NCBI GenBank assembly: GCA_020439945.1
Contig: JAGRPB010000018.1
Span: forward strand, 1-44,802
Direction of reading: 5' to 3'
Length of the DNA: 44,802 nucleotides
From: Verrucomicrobiia bacterium
GTDB lineage: Bacteria; Verrucomicrobiota; Verrucomicrobiia; Verrucomicrobiales; DEV007
Under the pieces are notes generated by a model that worked only from the letters and a program-made list of their open reading frames with translations, was not told the DNA's origin and searched no databases. A program made the position numbers and the translations under genes. Below, in pieces: positions 18,468 through 26,515 of this stretch (position 1 is the first letter of the stretch; each line of letters opens with the position of its first letter).

Positions 18468-19394
18468 ATGGATATCGTCACGCCGGTCCTTGATGGCGAG
18501 CAGGATGGGCGGAAAAAATGCGCAAACCCGTCACTGGTCCGACCGGGCAAATCTCGGCAAACTTTCGTTGTCTTGATCGCACCTCATCAGTATCCGATTT
18601 CGCAGATCCTCCTGGCTGCCGGTGTTTTTCTCGTGTCGACCGTGACCCGTGCGGAAAACACGACGGCGGGTGCGGCGATGGGCGCGGAAATCGTGGCGGC
18701 GCGGGATAGCGTGGTTTCCGAACTCACCGCGGACGGGCTTCCGGTTCCCGTGACCAGTGACAATTTTTCCGAGCTGACCGAGCATTCGCCCTTTCTGCGC
18801 CCGCTCAATCTGTCGCAATCGCTGATCCTCACGGGGATCGCCCGGATCGAGGATGAGACCGTCGCGACGATGCTGGATTCCGAGACCTATCAGTCCTACG
18901 TGGTCACCCGCGAACCGAATCGCGATGGTTGGCAACTGGTGGAGGTGAATGGTGATCTCTCCGACCTCGAAACGTTGACCGCCCGGATCAAGGTGGCGGG
19001 CGCCGAGGTCGTTTCGGTGCGTTATGAAGAGTCGCCGCCCACCCCGAAAGGAACCAACGGGCGCCCGGTCATGGTTTCCTCGCGAATCGGCGACGGCACC
19101 CGCGGCGGCGGCACCGGTCCCCACGGCGGTCCTGATCCTCGCGTTCTCACGCCGGACCAGCTTTCCGATGCGCGCAACGCCGCCCGCAACATCCGCGATG
19201 GATTCAAGGCCGACGGCTACGGCGACCGGGAAACCATTCCGCCGGAAGTCGTTTCGAAGATTTCGAGACTGTCCGTCCAACAGCGGGAGAGCATCAACGT
19301 CAAGATGTTCGAATACCGAAATCGCGGGCTCGGAATGCCGGAGCGGAAGAAGATCTACAACAACCTGCTGGATCAGGAGCTAAAACGTCGCTGA
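18468..19394 (+). CDS. Exported protein of unknown function
   Basis: The frame of 308 residues has a hydrophobic segment (QILLAAGVFLVSTVTRAEN) about 45 residues from the ATG at 18468. A TTG at 18573 would put it in a normal signal-peptide position, so the true start may be downstream. After a likely cleavage near TRA-EN comes a compact domain (TIAR-like LILTGIARIEDETVATMLD, WQLVEVNGDLSDLETLTARI), then a glycine-rich linker and a charged helical tail. I do not recognise a family. The WQLVEVNGD...LTARI stretch looks like a small beta domain rather than an enzyme. It is followed by a repeat-rich intergenic region. Confidence 0.6.
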   Translation: MDIVTPVLDGEQDGRKKCANPSLVRPGKSRQTFVVLIAPHQYPISQILLAAGVFLVSTVTRAENTTAGAAMGAEIVAARDSVVSELTADGLPVPVTSDNFSELTEHSPFLRPLNLSQSLILTGIARIEDETVATMLDSETYQSYVVTREPNRDGWQLVEVNGDLSDLETLTARIKVAGAEVVSVRYEESPPTPKGTNGRPVMVSSRIGDGTRGGGTGPHGGPDPRVLTPDQLSDARNAARNIRDGFKADGYGDRETIPPEVVSKISRLSVQQRESINVKMFEYRNRGLGMPERKKIYNNLLDQELKRR

Positions 19395-19419
19395 ACCATT
19401 TTTCAGAAGCGACTCATGC

Positions 19420-19480
19420 AGCGGAATTCGTAAGAATTTCGAAATCGGAGGCAACGGCCGGAATTCTCACGAATTCCGCT
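19420..19480. repeat. Inverted repeat around GCGGAATTCGT
   Basis: Arms AGCGGAATTCGTAAGAATT (19420-19438) and its inverse at 19462-19480 match at 18 of 19 positions with a 23-base loop. This is the shape of a short mobile palindrome (REP/MITE-like). Confidence 0.75.
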
Positions 19481-19507
19481 ACACCTTGCCTCGTTCGCGA
19501 TAAGTTC

Positions 19508-19537
19508 TTTGGGAGCGAAGCCGAGGGATCTCCCAAA
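19508..19537. repeat. Perfect hairpin TTTGGGAG/CTCCCAAA
   Basis: An 8-base stem encloses a 14-base loop reading CGAAGCCGAGGGAT. Together with CTCGGGATGACAAGG at about 19623-19637 it resembles the dispersed GAGATCCCTCGG/TCGGGATGACA repeats I remember from several bacterial phyla. That likeness is from memory and untested. Confidence 0.55.
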
Positions 19538-19733
19538 TTTCGGAAGGCTCACCCCCGCGAATCCAACGCCAAGATCGGTGAGAGATGCTCTGTCGGAGAG
19601 AGAGCTCTCGGCTCGTTTCTCGCTCGGGATGACAAGGGGACACCCTGAGAAAAGGAGTGATTACTTCCCCAATTCTCCATCTGAGGTGCGGCTACGACAC
19701 AAGAGAAAACGCGGTAGCGTGGAGGTTTTGCAA

Positions 19734-20477
19734 TCAATCGCCACTACCGGTCAGTGCGTAAACGGGTTCGGCGTCGCCGTCGGCGATCCAGCCGTTTTCG
19801 ATCTTGTAGAATCCATCGTGCTCGCTCTCGATCTGAATGGTGCGTCCGGCGGGGAGTGTGGCCACGACATCGGCGGTGGCGAAGGGGGAAAGCCGGACCT
19901 TGGCCCCGGATTTCAGGACGATGCCCCGGTCCAATTCCTCGTGACGAGACGCGACCGCGGTGATGGCCAGCAGGAGCAGGGTTAGGGAGGAGACCACCAG
20001 CAATCGCTGCGGTGCGCGGGAGAATTTCTCGCCGGCGAGCCCCCGCGCCACGCTGACGATCGCCAACACCACCAAGGCGATCATGCCGGCCAGGGCCCAT
20101 TCCTCGAGACTGAGCCAGAAAAACGGACTCATCCAGAATGGCACGGAGTGTTCTTCGAACGCGGTCGCCCGATCCCGTGCCATTCGCAGGTTGGCGCGAA
20201 TGTCTTCGGCATGGGGATCGAGGACGAGGGCTTTCTCGTATGCGAGAATGGCCGGCCCGTAGTCGCCGAGCCGATAGTGGGCATTGCCGAGGTTGAAAAA
20301 CAGGGCGGCAGTGGGAGCGCTTTCCTTTAACTGGTTTTCGTAAGCATCGATGGCGGCTTGGTAGTCGCTCGAAGCGAGAGCCTCGTTGCCTTTGGAAAAG
20401 GAGGTCGAGGATTCGGCGCCGAGCAACGGAAGTGCGAAGCTCAGCAGCAGGATGGGGATGAGATGAAGTGCCTTCAT
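19734..20477 (-). CDS. BatE-like protein: TPR repeats, two membrane helices and an SH3-like domain
   Basis: The product of 247 residues starts at ATG 20475-20477, overlapping the batD stop by four bases (ATGA). A signal peptide (MKALHLIPILLLSFALPLLGAE) precedes TPR units (FSKGNEALASSDYQAAIDAYENQL; ALFFNLGNAHYRLGDYGPAILAYEKAL). Two membrane helices follow (WALAGMIALVVLAIVSVARG; LLVVSSLTLLLLAITAVA), then a bacterial SH3-like end with GAKVRLSPFATADVVATLPAG. This matches BatE of the Bacteroides aerotolerance-type operon. It is the last gene of the cluster. Its work is probably protein-protein contact at the periplasmic face with the BatA/BatB/BatD proteins. Confidence 0.85.
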   Translation of the reverse strand: MKALHLIPILLLSFALPLLGAESSTSFSKGNEALASSDYQAAIDAYENQLKESAPTAALFFNLGNAHYRLGDYGPAILAYEKALVLDPHAEDIRANLRMARDRATAFEEHSVPFWMSPFFWLSLEEWALAGMIALVVLAIVSVARGLAGEKFSRAPQRLLVVSSLTLLLLAITAVASRHEELDRGIVLKSGAKVRLSPFATADVVATLPAGRTIQIESEHDGFYKIENGWIADGDAEPVYALTGSGD

Positions 20478-22417
20478 GAGGTCAGGGTGAGTTGGGGTGA
20501 TGGAGGGGACGACGAAGGACGGTTGGAAACTTCCGAGAGAGCCTCGTGGAGAATGGATCGCCAATGTTCGCCGTCGAACTGATCGAGAGTCGCTTGAGGT
20601 GCGTAGGCGATGGCATCGGCCTGGCGGAAGACTGACATCGCGGGAGAATCGGAGGGCAGGCGATGTCTCAATTCCGCCACGGTGAGGCTTTCGGCCGGGC
20701 GATTCCAGGCCGCGGCAATACGCGTTTGCAACGCGCGCCGGGCCGCGTCGAAGAAAGCGACCGCATCGCCGTTGGTGGCGGCGGATTCCGCGCGAGCCAA
20801 AGCTTCGCCTTCGGCGTGTTCGAATCGCCGGGCGGCGATGCGGTGAGGATCGGAACGCCGACGACGCAGGTTGCCGACGACGAAACCGGCTGCGATGAGG
20901 AGTCCGCAAACCGCGATCAAAGTCCAGAGCAGGGGGCGGGCTGCCCTGGTGGTCAGAACGGGAAGCCCGGTTCCGAGGGTGAGGCGCGGGGGAGCGAGAT
21001 CGACCGGTGGTTTTTCCGTCTCGCTCTGCCCGGGATCGCCCGCAGTAGGCGTGGCTGAACCGTTGGCCGCCGTGGCTTGAGCAACGGCCGATGGAGAGGG
21101 AGAAGGCGCGGCGGTGCCGTCGACTTTCAGGGGAATCGCCGGGCTGCTGAGATTCTTGTAGATCCCTTCGGATGGATCAAAATAGCTGAAGGCCAGCTTG
21201 ACCTCCTGCTTGCCGCCAGCTTGGGGCACGGCACTGAACTCAAAGGTCTTGCTGCCGGAAAACGAGGTGGCATCTCCCGGCTTGAATTCCGTCTTGGGGG
21301 TGTAGGTCTTCCACTCGCTGCCGGGTTCCAGAATCGGCGCGCTCATCCGATCGAAATTGCCTCGACCCTCGATCGTGACCCGAATCTTCCGCGGTTCGCC
21401 CGCGGTCGCGTCTGCCGGCAATCGGTAGGAACCCAGGGTGAAATCGCCCACCGCACCGCTGAAATTTTCCGGGCGTCCCTCGGATGGCAGGGAGCGAATG
21501 TCGAGCGGGTCTCCATTCGACGAAAGCGTGATCTCGTGGGGAACGAGTTGGGTGAAGGCGTTGTCGAAAAAGTTGTCGAAAAACGGGTCGTTGAAAAAGC
21601 TGTTTCCAAAAAACGAAGGCGGTCGCATGCGACGCGATGACGAGCGCTCGGGAACCATCACCGTCGCGTCGAGCGCGATGTGGATCGGGTATTGCCCCGC
21701 CTTTACCGTGGAGATGCCCGCAAACCACGAGACGGTCCGGTATTGCTGGCCGTTCACCACTTCCATACTTTGCTCGGGTTCCTCGCTAAGGTTGTGGAGG
21801 GTGAAGCCCTCACCTTCGGGGCGGGGTGCCGATTGCAGCGAGACCCGCGATTGGGCCGGGAAATAGGCTTTGATCCGAACCGGCGCCATTTCGCCGACGT
21901 AGAGGTGATCGCGCGCCCTCGGTGGAAACTCCAGTTTGAGGAAGGATTCCGACGCCGTGGCATCGGCCGTGCCGCCACCCTGCGGCTGCCCCTGGATTCC
22001 GCCCGATGGATTGGAGAGACCGGGCGGTGGCGAACCGGCGGTGACAGTGAACGAAACAGGATCGGTCTTCAGGATCTTGCCATTCACGCGAACTTCGAAG
22101 GAAGGGATGGTGTAGTCGCCCGGTTCACGCGCCGAAACGATGAAATTCTGGGTGATCGATTGGCTCAGCTGTCCGTTGATGAGCTGGATATTCTGACTGG
22201 TCCCGTAGGGCCGAAGGATGACGTCGTCGGGAACCCGCGGACTGGGAGTGCCATCGAATTTTCCGCCCGTCACCGTCACGGAGAGTTGACCGCCCCGGCC
22301 GGTGGGAAACGTTTTCGGCTGGATCTGGACGGAAACCTCTGCCGCCGAGGTCGCGGAGAGACCGGTGAAGATTGCGGCCAAACCAACGGCCGCGGCGCAG
22401 TTGAATCGCATTTTCAT
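20474..22417 (-). CDS. batD: BatD family protein
   Basis: I start at the ATG 22415-22417, which begins a signal peptide (MKMRFNCAAAVGLAAIFTGLSATSAAE); earlier in-frame codons overlap the neighbouring gene and encode an arginine-rich shadow. The 647-residue product shows the repeated BatD beta-sandwich units (VSVQIQPKTFPTGRGGQLSVTV, then NIQLINGQLSQSITQNFIVSAREPGDYTIPSFEVRV, then YVGEMAPVRIKAYF). A single membrane helix lies near the C-terminus (LLWTLIAVCGLLIAAGFVV), with a cytoplasmic tail containing a helical domain. BatD (oxygen-tolerance) proteins are periplasmic partners of the VWA proteins BatA and BatB. It follows the BatB/BatC gene by 22 bases and overlaps the BatE gene. Confidence 0.88.
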   Translation of the reverse strand: MKMRFNCAAAVGLAAIFTGLSATSAAEVSVQIQPKTFPTGRGGQLSVTVTGGKFDGTPSPRVPDDVILRPYGTSQNIQLINGQLSQSITQNFIVSAREPGDYTIPSFEVRVNGKILKTDPVSFTVTAGSPPPGLSNPSGGIQGQPQGGGTADATASESFLKLEFPPRARDHLYVGEMAPVRIKAYFPAQSRVSLQSAPRPEGEGFTLHNLSEEPEQSMEVVNGQQYRTVSWFAGISTVKAGQYPIHIALDATVMVPERSSSRRMRPPSFFGNSFFNDPFFDNFFDNAFTQLVPHEITLSSNGDPLDIRSLPSEGRPENFSGAVGDFTLGSYRLPADATAGEPRKIRVTIEGRGNFDRMSAPILEPGSEWKTYTPKTEFKPGDATSFSGSKTFEFSAVPQAGGKQEVKLAFSYFDPSEGIYKNLSSPAIPLKVDGTAAPSPSPSAVAQATAANGSATPTAGDPGQSETEKPPVDLAPPRLTLGTGLPVLTTRAARPLLWTLIAVCGLLIAAGFVVGNLRRRRSDPHRIAARRFEHAEGEALARAESAATNGDAVAFFDAARRALQTRIAAAWNRPAESLTVAELRHRLPSDSPAMSVFRQADAIAYAPQATLDQFDGEHWRSILHEALSEVSNRPSSSPPSPQLTLTS

Positions 22418-22439
22418 AAGTGGTTCAGTTGAATAATGA

Positions 22440-24653
22440 TCACCAGGTTTTTCCCTTAACGGTATTATTCGGTGTGGCCCGACGGTTTGTCGGCGAGGCG
22501 GGTAGTGGAATGACCGAGCGCTCGTCGTTTTGCAATGCTTCGAGGAGTTGGGCGGCTTCCTCGCGGGACATCTCGCCGGGTTCGCGTCGTTCTTCCGAGA
22601 GGGTGCCGGGTTGCCCCGCCTTTTCTTCGCCTTGGGGATCTTCCGTAGGTCCTGCCTGGGGTTTGGGGGACTGTGTCGGGGAAGGCTGATCCTTCGAATC
22701 CGAAGGTTTGCCGGCTTCTGTGGCAGGACTCTTTTCGGGTTTCTTCGCTGGCTCGGCTTGATCGCCACTCGATCCCGCTTGGGAATCTTCCGGCTTTTCC
22801 TCGCCCGGTTTCGATTCCTGTTCCGGTTTGGAGTCCTCGGAATTCTGTCCGCCGTCTTTCGAATCGGACTCGGAAGGTTGTTCCTGCTGTTCTTTGTCGT
22901 CCTTTCCTTCCGACGACTGATCCTTTTCCGAATCCTGTCCGGAATCCGCTTTTTCCGGGTTGTCCTGCGATTGGTCGCCAGCCTTTTGCTGGTTTTCGGA
23001 CGACTGCTGATCCTGGGAATCGGATTCGCTTCCCGAATTCTGATCCTGCTGCTTCTGGTCGTCCGACTGACCTTGATCCTGGGAATCAGACGACTGCGAC
23101 GATTGATCCTGATTTTGTTTTTGATCCTGGGACGACTGGTTCTGCTGAGATTGCTGCTGCTGCTCTTTCAATTCCTCCAGTTTCTTCTGCACGAACTCCC
23201 GGTTGAACTTCGCGTCTTCATCGCCGGGATTCAGCGCCAGGGCGTCGTCATAGGATTTCACCGCCTCTTCCCACTTGGCGATCGTGGACTTGGGATCCTG
23301 CTGGAGCGATTCCTGGCCGAGACGATAGCGAGCGTTGCCCAGATTGTAGTAGCTACGCTGCTGGAGCGAGAGATCGTCGGCGTGGCTCAGGGTCTGACTC
23401 AGCGTCTGTTCGGCTTGGGCGAAATCGCCAGACTGGTAGGCGCTGGTTCCCGCATTGTAGGCGGCTCGCGGATCGGTGAAATCCGTCGGCGTGGCGGAAT
23501 GGTCCGCTTCCTCTCGATTCGGGTCCGGCAGATCCGCGGCGACCGCGTTCCAAGCGGGCAGGAGAATTCCCGCCAGGAGCAGGATCGCCGTGGCAACCTT
23601 GCGTCGCGCCACCGAGATCACGGGAGTGGTCCGGCGCGGTTTTCGCCTCCGATCTCCCATGAGAAACTCGAAGAACAGCAGCAGGATGGCTGCGGCGAGT
23701 GGCCATTCGAAGCGTTCCAGCGGGATCCGATCCAGTCGCTGGTTGAGTTCGGATTTCGGCACCAAACGCAATTTCTCCTGATAAATCGTCTCCAGTCCCT
23801 GGCCGGCATTGCCCAGCGGAGCGTAGATGCCGCCGGTGGCCGTCGCGATCTGCTTCAGGGTGGCCTCGTCGAGAGCGGTCTTGACCGGTTCGCCGTTCTG
23901 GTCGCGCACGAAATCCTGCGACCCGTCCGGCTGCGTGAGGGGAATGAGCGCTCCGGCCGGATCGCCCACGCCGACCGTGTGAATGGTCATGCCTTTCTCC
24001 TTCGCCGACGCCACCGCGTCCATCACCGCGCCCTGCAGATCTTCACCGTCGGTGATGAGAATCAGGATGCGGTGATTGTTCCCTTCCTTGTCGAACAGCC
24101 GGTTGGCTTCCTCGACCGCGGTGGCGAGATCCGTTCCCTGGTGAGGAATGATGTTGGTGTCCAACGCGTCGAGCGACTGGAAAAACGCGTCGTAGTCCAG
24201 CGTGAGCGGGCAGAGGGAAAAGGCGTTGCCGGCAAAGGGAATCAGCCCGACGCGATCGCCGTTGAGCTTCTCGACGAAGTCGGTGATGGCGAGCTTGGCC
24301 CGCTCCAGCCGATTGGGGACCACGTCCTCCGCCAACATGCTTCGCGAGGTGTCCACGGCGAAAACGATGTCGATTCCCCGACGTTTCACTTCGCGATACT
24401 CAAATCCATACTGGGGACGGGCCACGGCGACGAAAACGAGGAACAGCGCCATCAACCAGAGCGCCTGCTTCGCGATCCGGCGCTTGCGGGAGACCGACGC
24501 GGTCAGCTGCCGCAACAGTCTCGCGTGGGCGAGCCTTTCGAGATCCCGGTCGCGACGGCGATTCCACCGCGCCATTCCGAAGGCCAGCGCGACACAGGTC
24601 GCAAGACCGATCCAGATCCAGGCGGAATGGGCAAATTGGAGTTCCGGGTTCAT
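22440..24653 (-). CDS. batB: BatB-BatC fusion: VWA domain, TPR repeats and a long Q/S/D/E low-complexity region
   Basis: The 737-residue protein opens with two membrane helices and a von Willebrand A domain. Its MIDAS is DTSRS at residue 101, GTDLAT and TDGED, so it should bind Mg2+. Two more helices follow at about 310-380, then a periplasmic part with TPR units (YNAGTSAYQSGDFAQAEQTLSQ; YYNLGNARYRLGQESL). About 200 residues of Gln, Ser, Asp, Glu, Lys and Pro repeats with almost no hydrophobic residues come next, and finally an EMSREEAAQLLEALQNDE helix. The TPR and charged tail correspond to BatC, fused here to BatB. The low-complexity tail is longer than I expect for BatC and is probably disordered. 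It stands between BatA and BatD in the usual order. Confidence 0.9.
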   Translation of the reverse strand: MNPELQFAHSAWIWIGLATCVALAFGMARWNRRRDRDLERLAHARLLRQLTASVSRKRRIAKQALWLMALFLVFVAVARPQYGFEYREVKRRGIDIVFAVDTSRSMLAEDVVPNRLERAKLAITDFVEKLNGDRVGLIPFAGNAFSLCPLTLDYDAFFQSLDALDTNIIPHQGTDLATAVEEANRLFDKEGNNHRILILITDGEDLQGAVMDAVASAKEKGMTIHTVGVGDPAGALIPLTQPDGSQDFVRDQNGEPVKTALDEATLKQIATATGGIYAPLGNAGQGLETIYQEKLRLVPKSELNQRLDRIPLERFEWPLAAAILLLFFEFLMGDRRRKPRRTTPVISVARRKVATAILLLAGILLPAWNAVAADLPDPNREEADHSATPTDFTDPRAAYNAGTSAYQSGDFAQAEQTLSQTLSHADDLSLQQRSYYNLGNARYRLGQESLQQDPKSTIAKWEEAVKSYDDALALNPGDEDAKFNREFVQKKLEELKEQQQQSQQNQSSQDQKQNQDQSSQSSDSQDQGQSDDQKQQDQNSGSESDSQDQQSSENQQKAGDQSQDNPEKADSGQDSEKDQSSEGKDDKEQQEQPSESDSKDGGQNSEDSKPEQESKPGEEKPEDSQAGSSGDQAEPAKKPEKSPATEAGKPSDSKDQPSPTQSPKPQAGPTEDPQGEEKAGQPGTLSEERREPGEMSREEAAQLLEALQNDERSVIPLPASPTNRRATPNNTVKGKTW

Positions 24654-24674
24654 GGAAAATTTCGGATCGTTTCT

Positions 24675-24790
24675 GGGACAGGGTTAACGGGATTGATTGG
24701 ATTTTTTCTTTTTGGACAAAGAGAATTAACCAATGGTTGGTGGATGATTTATGAAGAAGCTATTTCGAATAATCTTGTGAATCCTGTCTC
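24675..24790. repeat. AT-rich insert bounded by a diverged inverted repeat
   Basis: GGGACAGGGTTAACGGGATT (24675-24694) and the inverse of 24771-24790 match at 15 of 20 positions. The inside is AT-rich, unlike the neighbouring coding DNA, and contains no gene. It separates BatA from BatB, which elsewhere in such operons usually touch. It looks like a decayed member of an ACAGGATT-type repeat family. Confidence 0.5.
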
Positions 24791-24796
24791 AAATTT

Positions 24797-25807
24797 TCAG
24801 GGCAGGCGTCTCAAGCGCGTTTCACCGAGGAAGCGTTCCAAACCAAGAAAACAAAGCCCGGGCAACAGGGCGTAGAGGAACAGCTCGTCGACATCCTCGT
24901 ATTTCTTCAGTTTCCGCTTCGTGGTTTCGAGCTGGTTGATGGCGGCGTAGATCTGCTCCAGCGACGCGGTGTCGGTGGCGCGAAAATACTGGCCGCCCGT
25001 CTCGTCAGCGACCTCCTTGAGCGTTTTTTCATCGATATCGACCTCGACCATCCGGAGGCGGCTGCGTCCGAACTGATCTTTCACCGGCATCGGCGCCTGC
25101 CCGCGGGTGCCGGCACCGACGGTGTAGATCTTGATCCCGATCGCCTTGGCGGCCTCGGCCGCCGTGGTGGGATTGGCGGCACCCGCGTTGTTCATGCCGT
25201 CGGTGAGCAGGACAACGATGCGGGATTTTGAATCCTGATCCTTCAGGTGATTCGATGCCGAGACGATGGCGGAACCGATGGCGGTGCCGTCTTCGACCTG
25301 GCCGATCTTGACCGATTCCAGTCGCTTCACCAACCACTCGTGATCGAGCGTCAGCGGGCTGACGAGATACGGTCTGCCGGCAAAGGCGACGATGCCGATG
25401 CGATCGTTGGGACGTTCGTCGACGAACTGTTTCACGACCTGCTTCACCACCTCGAGGCGATTGGCGCGGTCGCCGTTCAATTCGAAGTCGAGCGCTTCCA
25501 TCGAACCCGACACATCGATGGCCAGCAGGATATCGATGCCGCTCGCTTCGACTTCCGTGGTGCCGCGTCCGAGTTGTGGCCGGGCCAGGGCGACGATGAG
25601 GGCGGCGAGCGCCAGCAATCGCAACGCCGCCAGCCAGCCACCGGCCCGGCCACGTGGCTTCCCGCCAGCCTCGCGAGCCGCCGCGACAGAGGGAAATCGC
25701 AGCGACGCCACACCACCAACCTTGCCTTTGAGCAGGGCGACGGCGGGCAGCAGGAGCAGGAGGAAAAGCAGCTCAGGATGAGCAAACTGGAAGTTCACGG
25801 AAGTCAT
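24797..25807 (-). CDS. batA: BatA: VWA-domain membrane protein
   Basis: The 336-residue protein has an N-terminal membrane anchor (PELLFLLLLLPAVALLKG), a second helix (LRLLALAALIVALARPQLG), a von Willebrand A domain with MIDAS DVSGS at residue 98, DGTAIGSAIV and LLTDGMNNAG, and a C-terminal helix (ELFLYALLPGLCFLGLERFLG). All MIDAS residues are present, so metal-dependent ligand binding is likely. It overlaps the DUF4381-like gene by ATGA (25804-25807). In related operons BatA acts with MoxR and BatB in a membrane complex linked to stress tolerance or protein maturation. Confidence 0.92.
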   Translation of the reverse strand: MTSVNFQFAHPELLFLLLLLPAVALLKGKVGGVASLRFPSVAAAREAGGKPRGRAGGWLAALRLLALAALIVALARPQLGRGTTEVEASGIDILLAIDVSGSMEALDFELNGDRANRLEVVKQVVKQFVDERPNDRIGIVAFAGRPYLVSPLTLDHEWLVKRLESVKIGQVEDGTAIGSAIVSASNHLKDQDSKSRIVVLLTDGMNNAGAANPTTAAEAAKAIGIKIYTVGAGTRGQAPMPVKDQFGRSRLRMVEVDIDEKTLKEVADETGGQYFRATDTASLEQIYAAINQLETTKRKLKKYEDVDELFLYALLPGLCFLGLERFLGETRLRRLP

Positions 25808-26511
25808 GCGGGAACTGGGGAAACGGATTTCGGGGAGCCTTTCTCAGCCGACTCGGCAACTGGCTGGCGACTCGCTTCGACAAAGTTGCGGGCGCTCTCG
25901 ATCAACTGCATCCGCGTCTCGGCGGCGAGTTCGCCACGGCCGAATTTCACGGCGTCACAGAATCGAAGGAAACGCCCGAGATCCTCGCCATAGGGAGCGA
26001 GTTCAGGATGTCGTCTGGCCTGCAGGGTTCGGAGAAATTCCTCGGTCGTCTGACGCGGCGCGGCGATGCCGAAGCGCGCATCGAGGTATCGTCGAATCGC
26101 GCCAGTGACGGCGTTGGCGAGGGGTTCGGGGGATTCTTCGCCGATCAGGGAGCGTGCCGAATCGATCTCCGCGAGCGCCCGGTCCGCCGCGGAAAGCGAG
26201 ACCGGTTTTCCGGAACGGGAGAGGAATTTCCAGAGAAGAAATCCGACCATCACCGTGCCCAGGGTGATCGCGATCCAAAGTCCGTAGTCAGGTGGCGGTG
26301 GAATCTCGATCAGGGCCTTCACATCACGGATGTCCTCGGCCGCCGGAGCGACATCCTGAGCGAACCCGGGATTGGCCAGGAACGCCACGGCGAGGCCCCA
26401 TCCAACAGGGTTGAGTCGGCGACCTGACCCTGTTGAATCGATGCCTGCGATCGAACGAAGGCATTGGCTGTCAGCGCGCGTTTTGAAGGCGGTTTTCGAT
26501 TTCAGGTCCAT
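25804..26511 (-). CDS. DUF4381-like membrane protein of the Bat cluster
   Basis: I place the start at the ATG 26509-26511, four bases after the DUF58 stop; an ATG at 26544 would overlap that gene. The product of about 235 residues has a long signal-like N-terminus, a membrane helix (YGLWIAITLGTVMVGFLLWKFLS) and a cytoplasmic helical domain (ADRALAEIDSARSLI, then GAIRRYLDARFGIAAPRQTTEEFLRTL, then LGRFLRFCDAVKFGRGEL). The last block is typical of DUF4381 proteins located between DUF58 and BatA. Its N-terminal coding sequence contains a perfect 9-base inverted repeat, CAACAGGGT/ACCCTGTTG (26403-26435). The function is unknown beyond its constant place in MoxR-Bat clusters. Confidence 0.8.
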   Translation of the reverse strand: MDLKSKTAFKTRADSQCLRSIAGIDSTGSGRRLNPVGWGLAVAFLANPGFAQDVAPAAEDIRDVKALIEIPPPPDYGLWIAITLGTVMVGFLLWKFLSRSGKPVSLSAADRALAEIDSARSLIGEESPEPLANAVTGAIRRYLDARFGIAAPRQTTEEFLRTLQARRHPELAPYGEDLGRFLRFCDAVKFGRGELAAETRMQLIESARNFVEASRQPVAESAEKGSPKSVSPVPA

Positions 26512-26515
26512 GACA

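Larger units (their letters stand above)
19395..19733. other. Convergent intergenic region filled with palindromic repeats
   Basis: The 339 bases between the exported-protein gene and the end of the Bat cluster contain at least three palindromic or dispersed-repeat blocks (19420-19480, 19508-19537 and about 19610-19655) and no convincing gene. The hairpins could also serve as terminators for the two converging transcripts. Confidence 0.55.

Noticed and set aside
22530..24875. 781-residue plus-strand open frame opposite BatB/BatC
   Set aside because: It is the antisense of the low-complexity and VWA coding region; the minus strand has full MIDAS motifs and operon overlaps.
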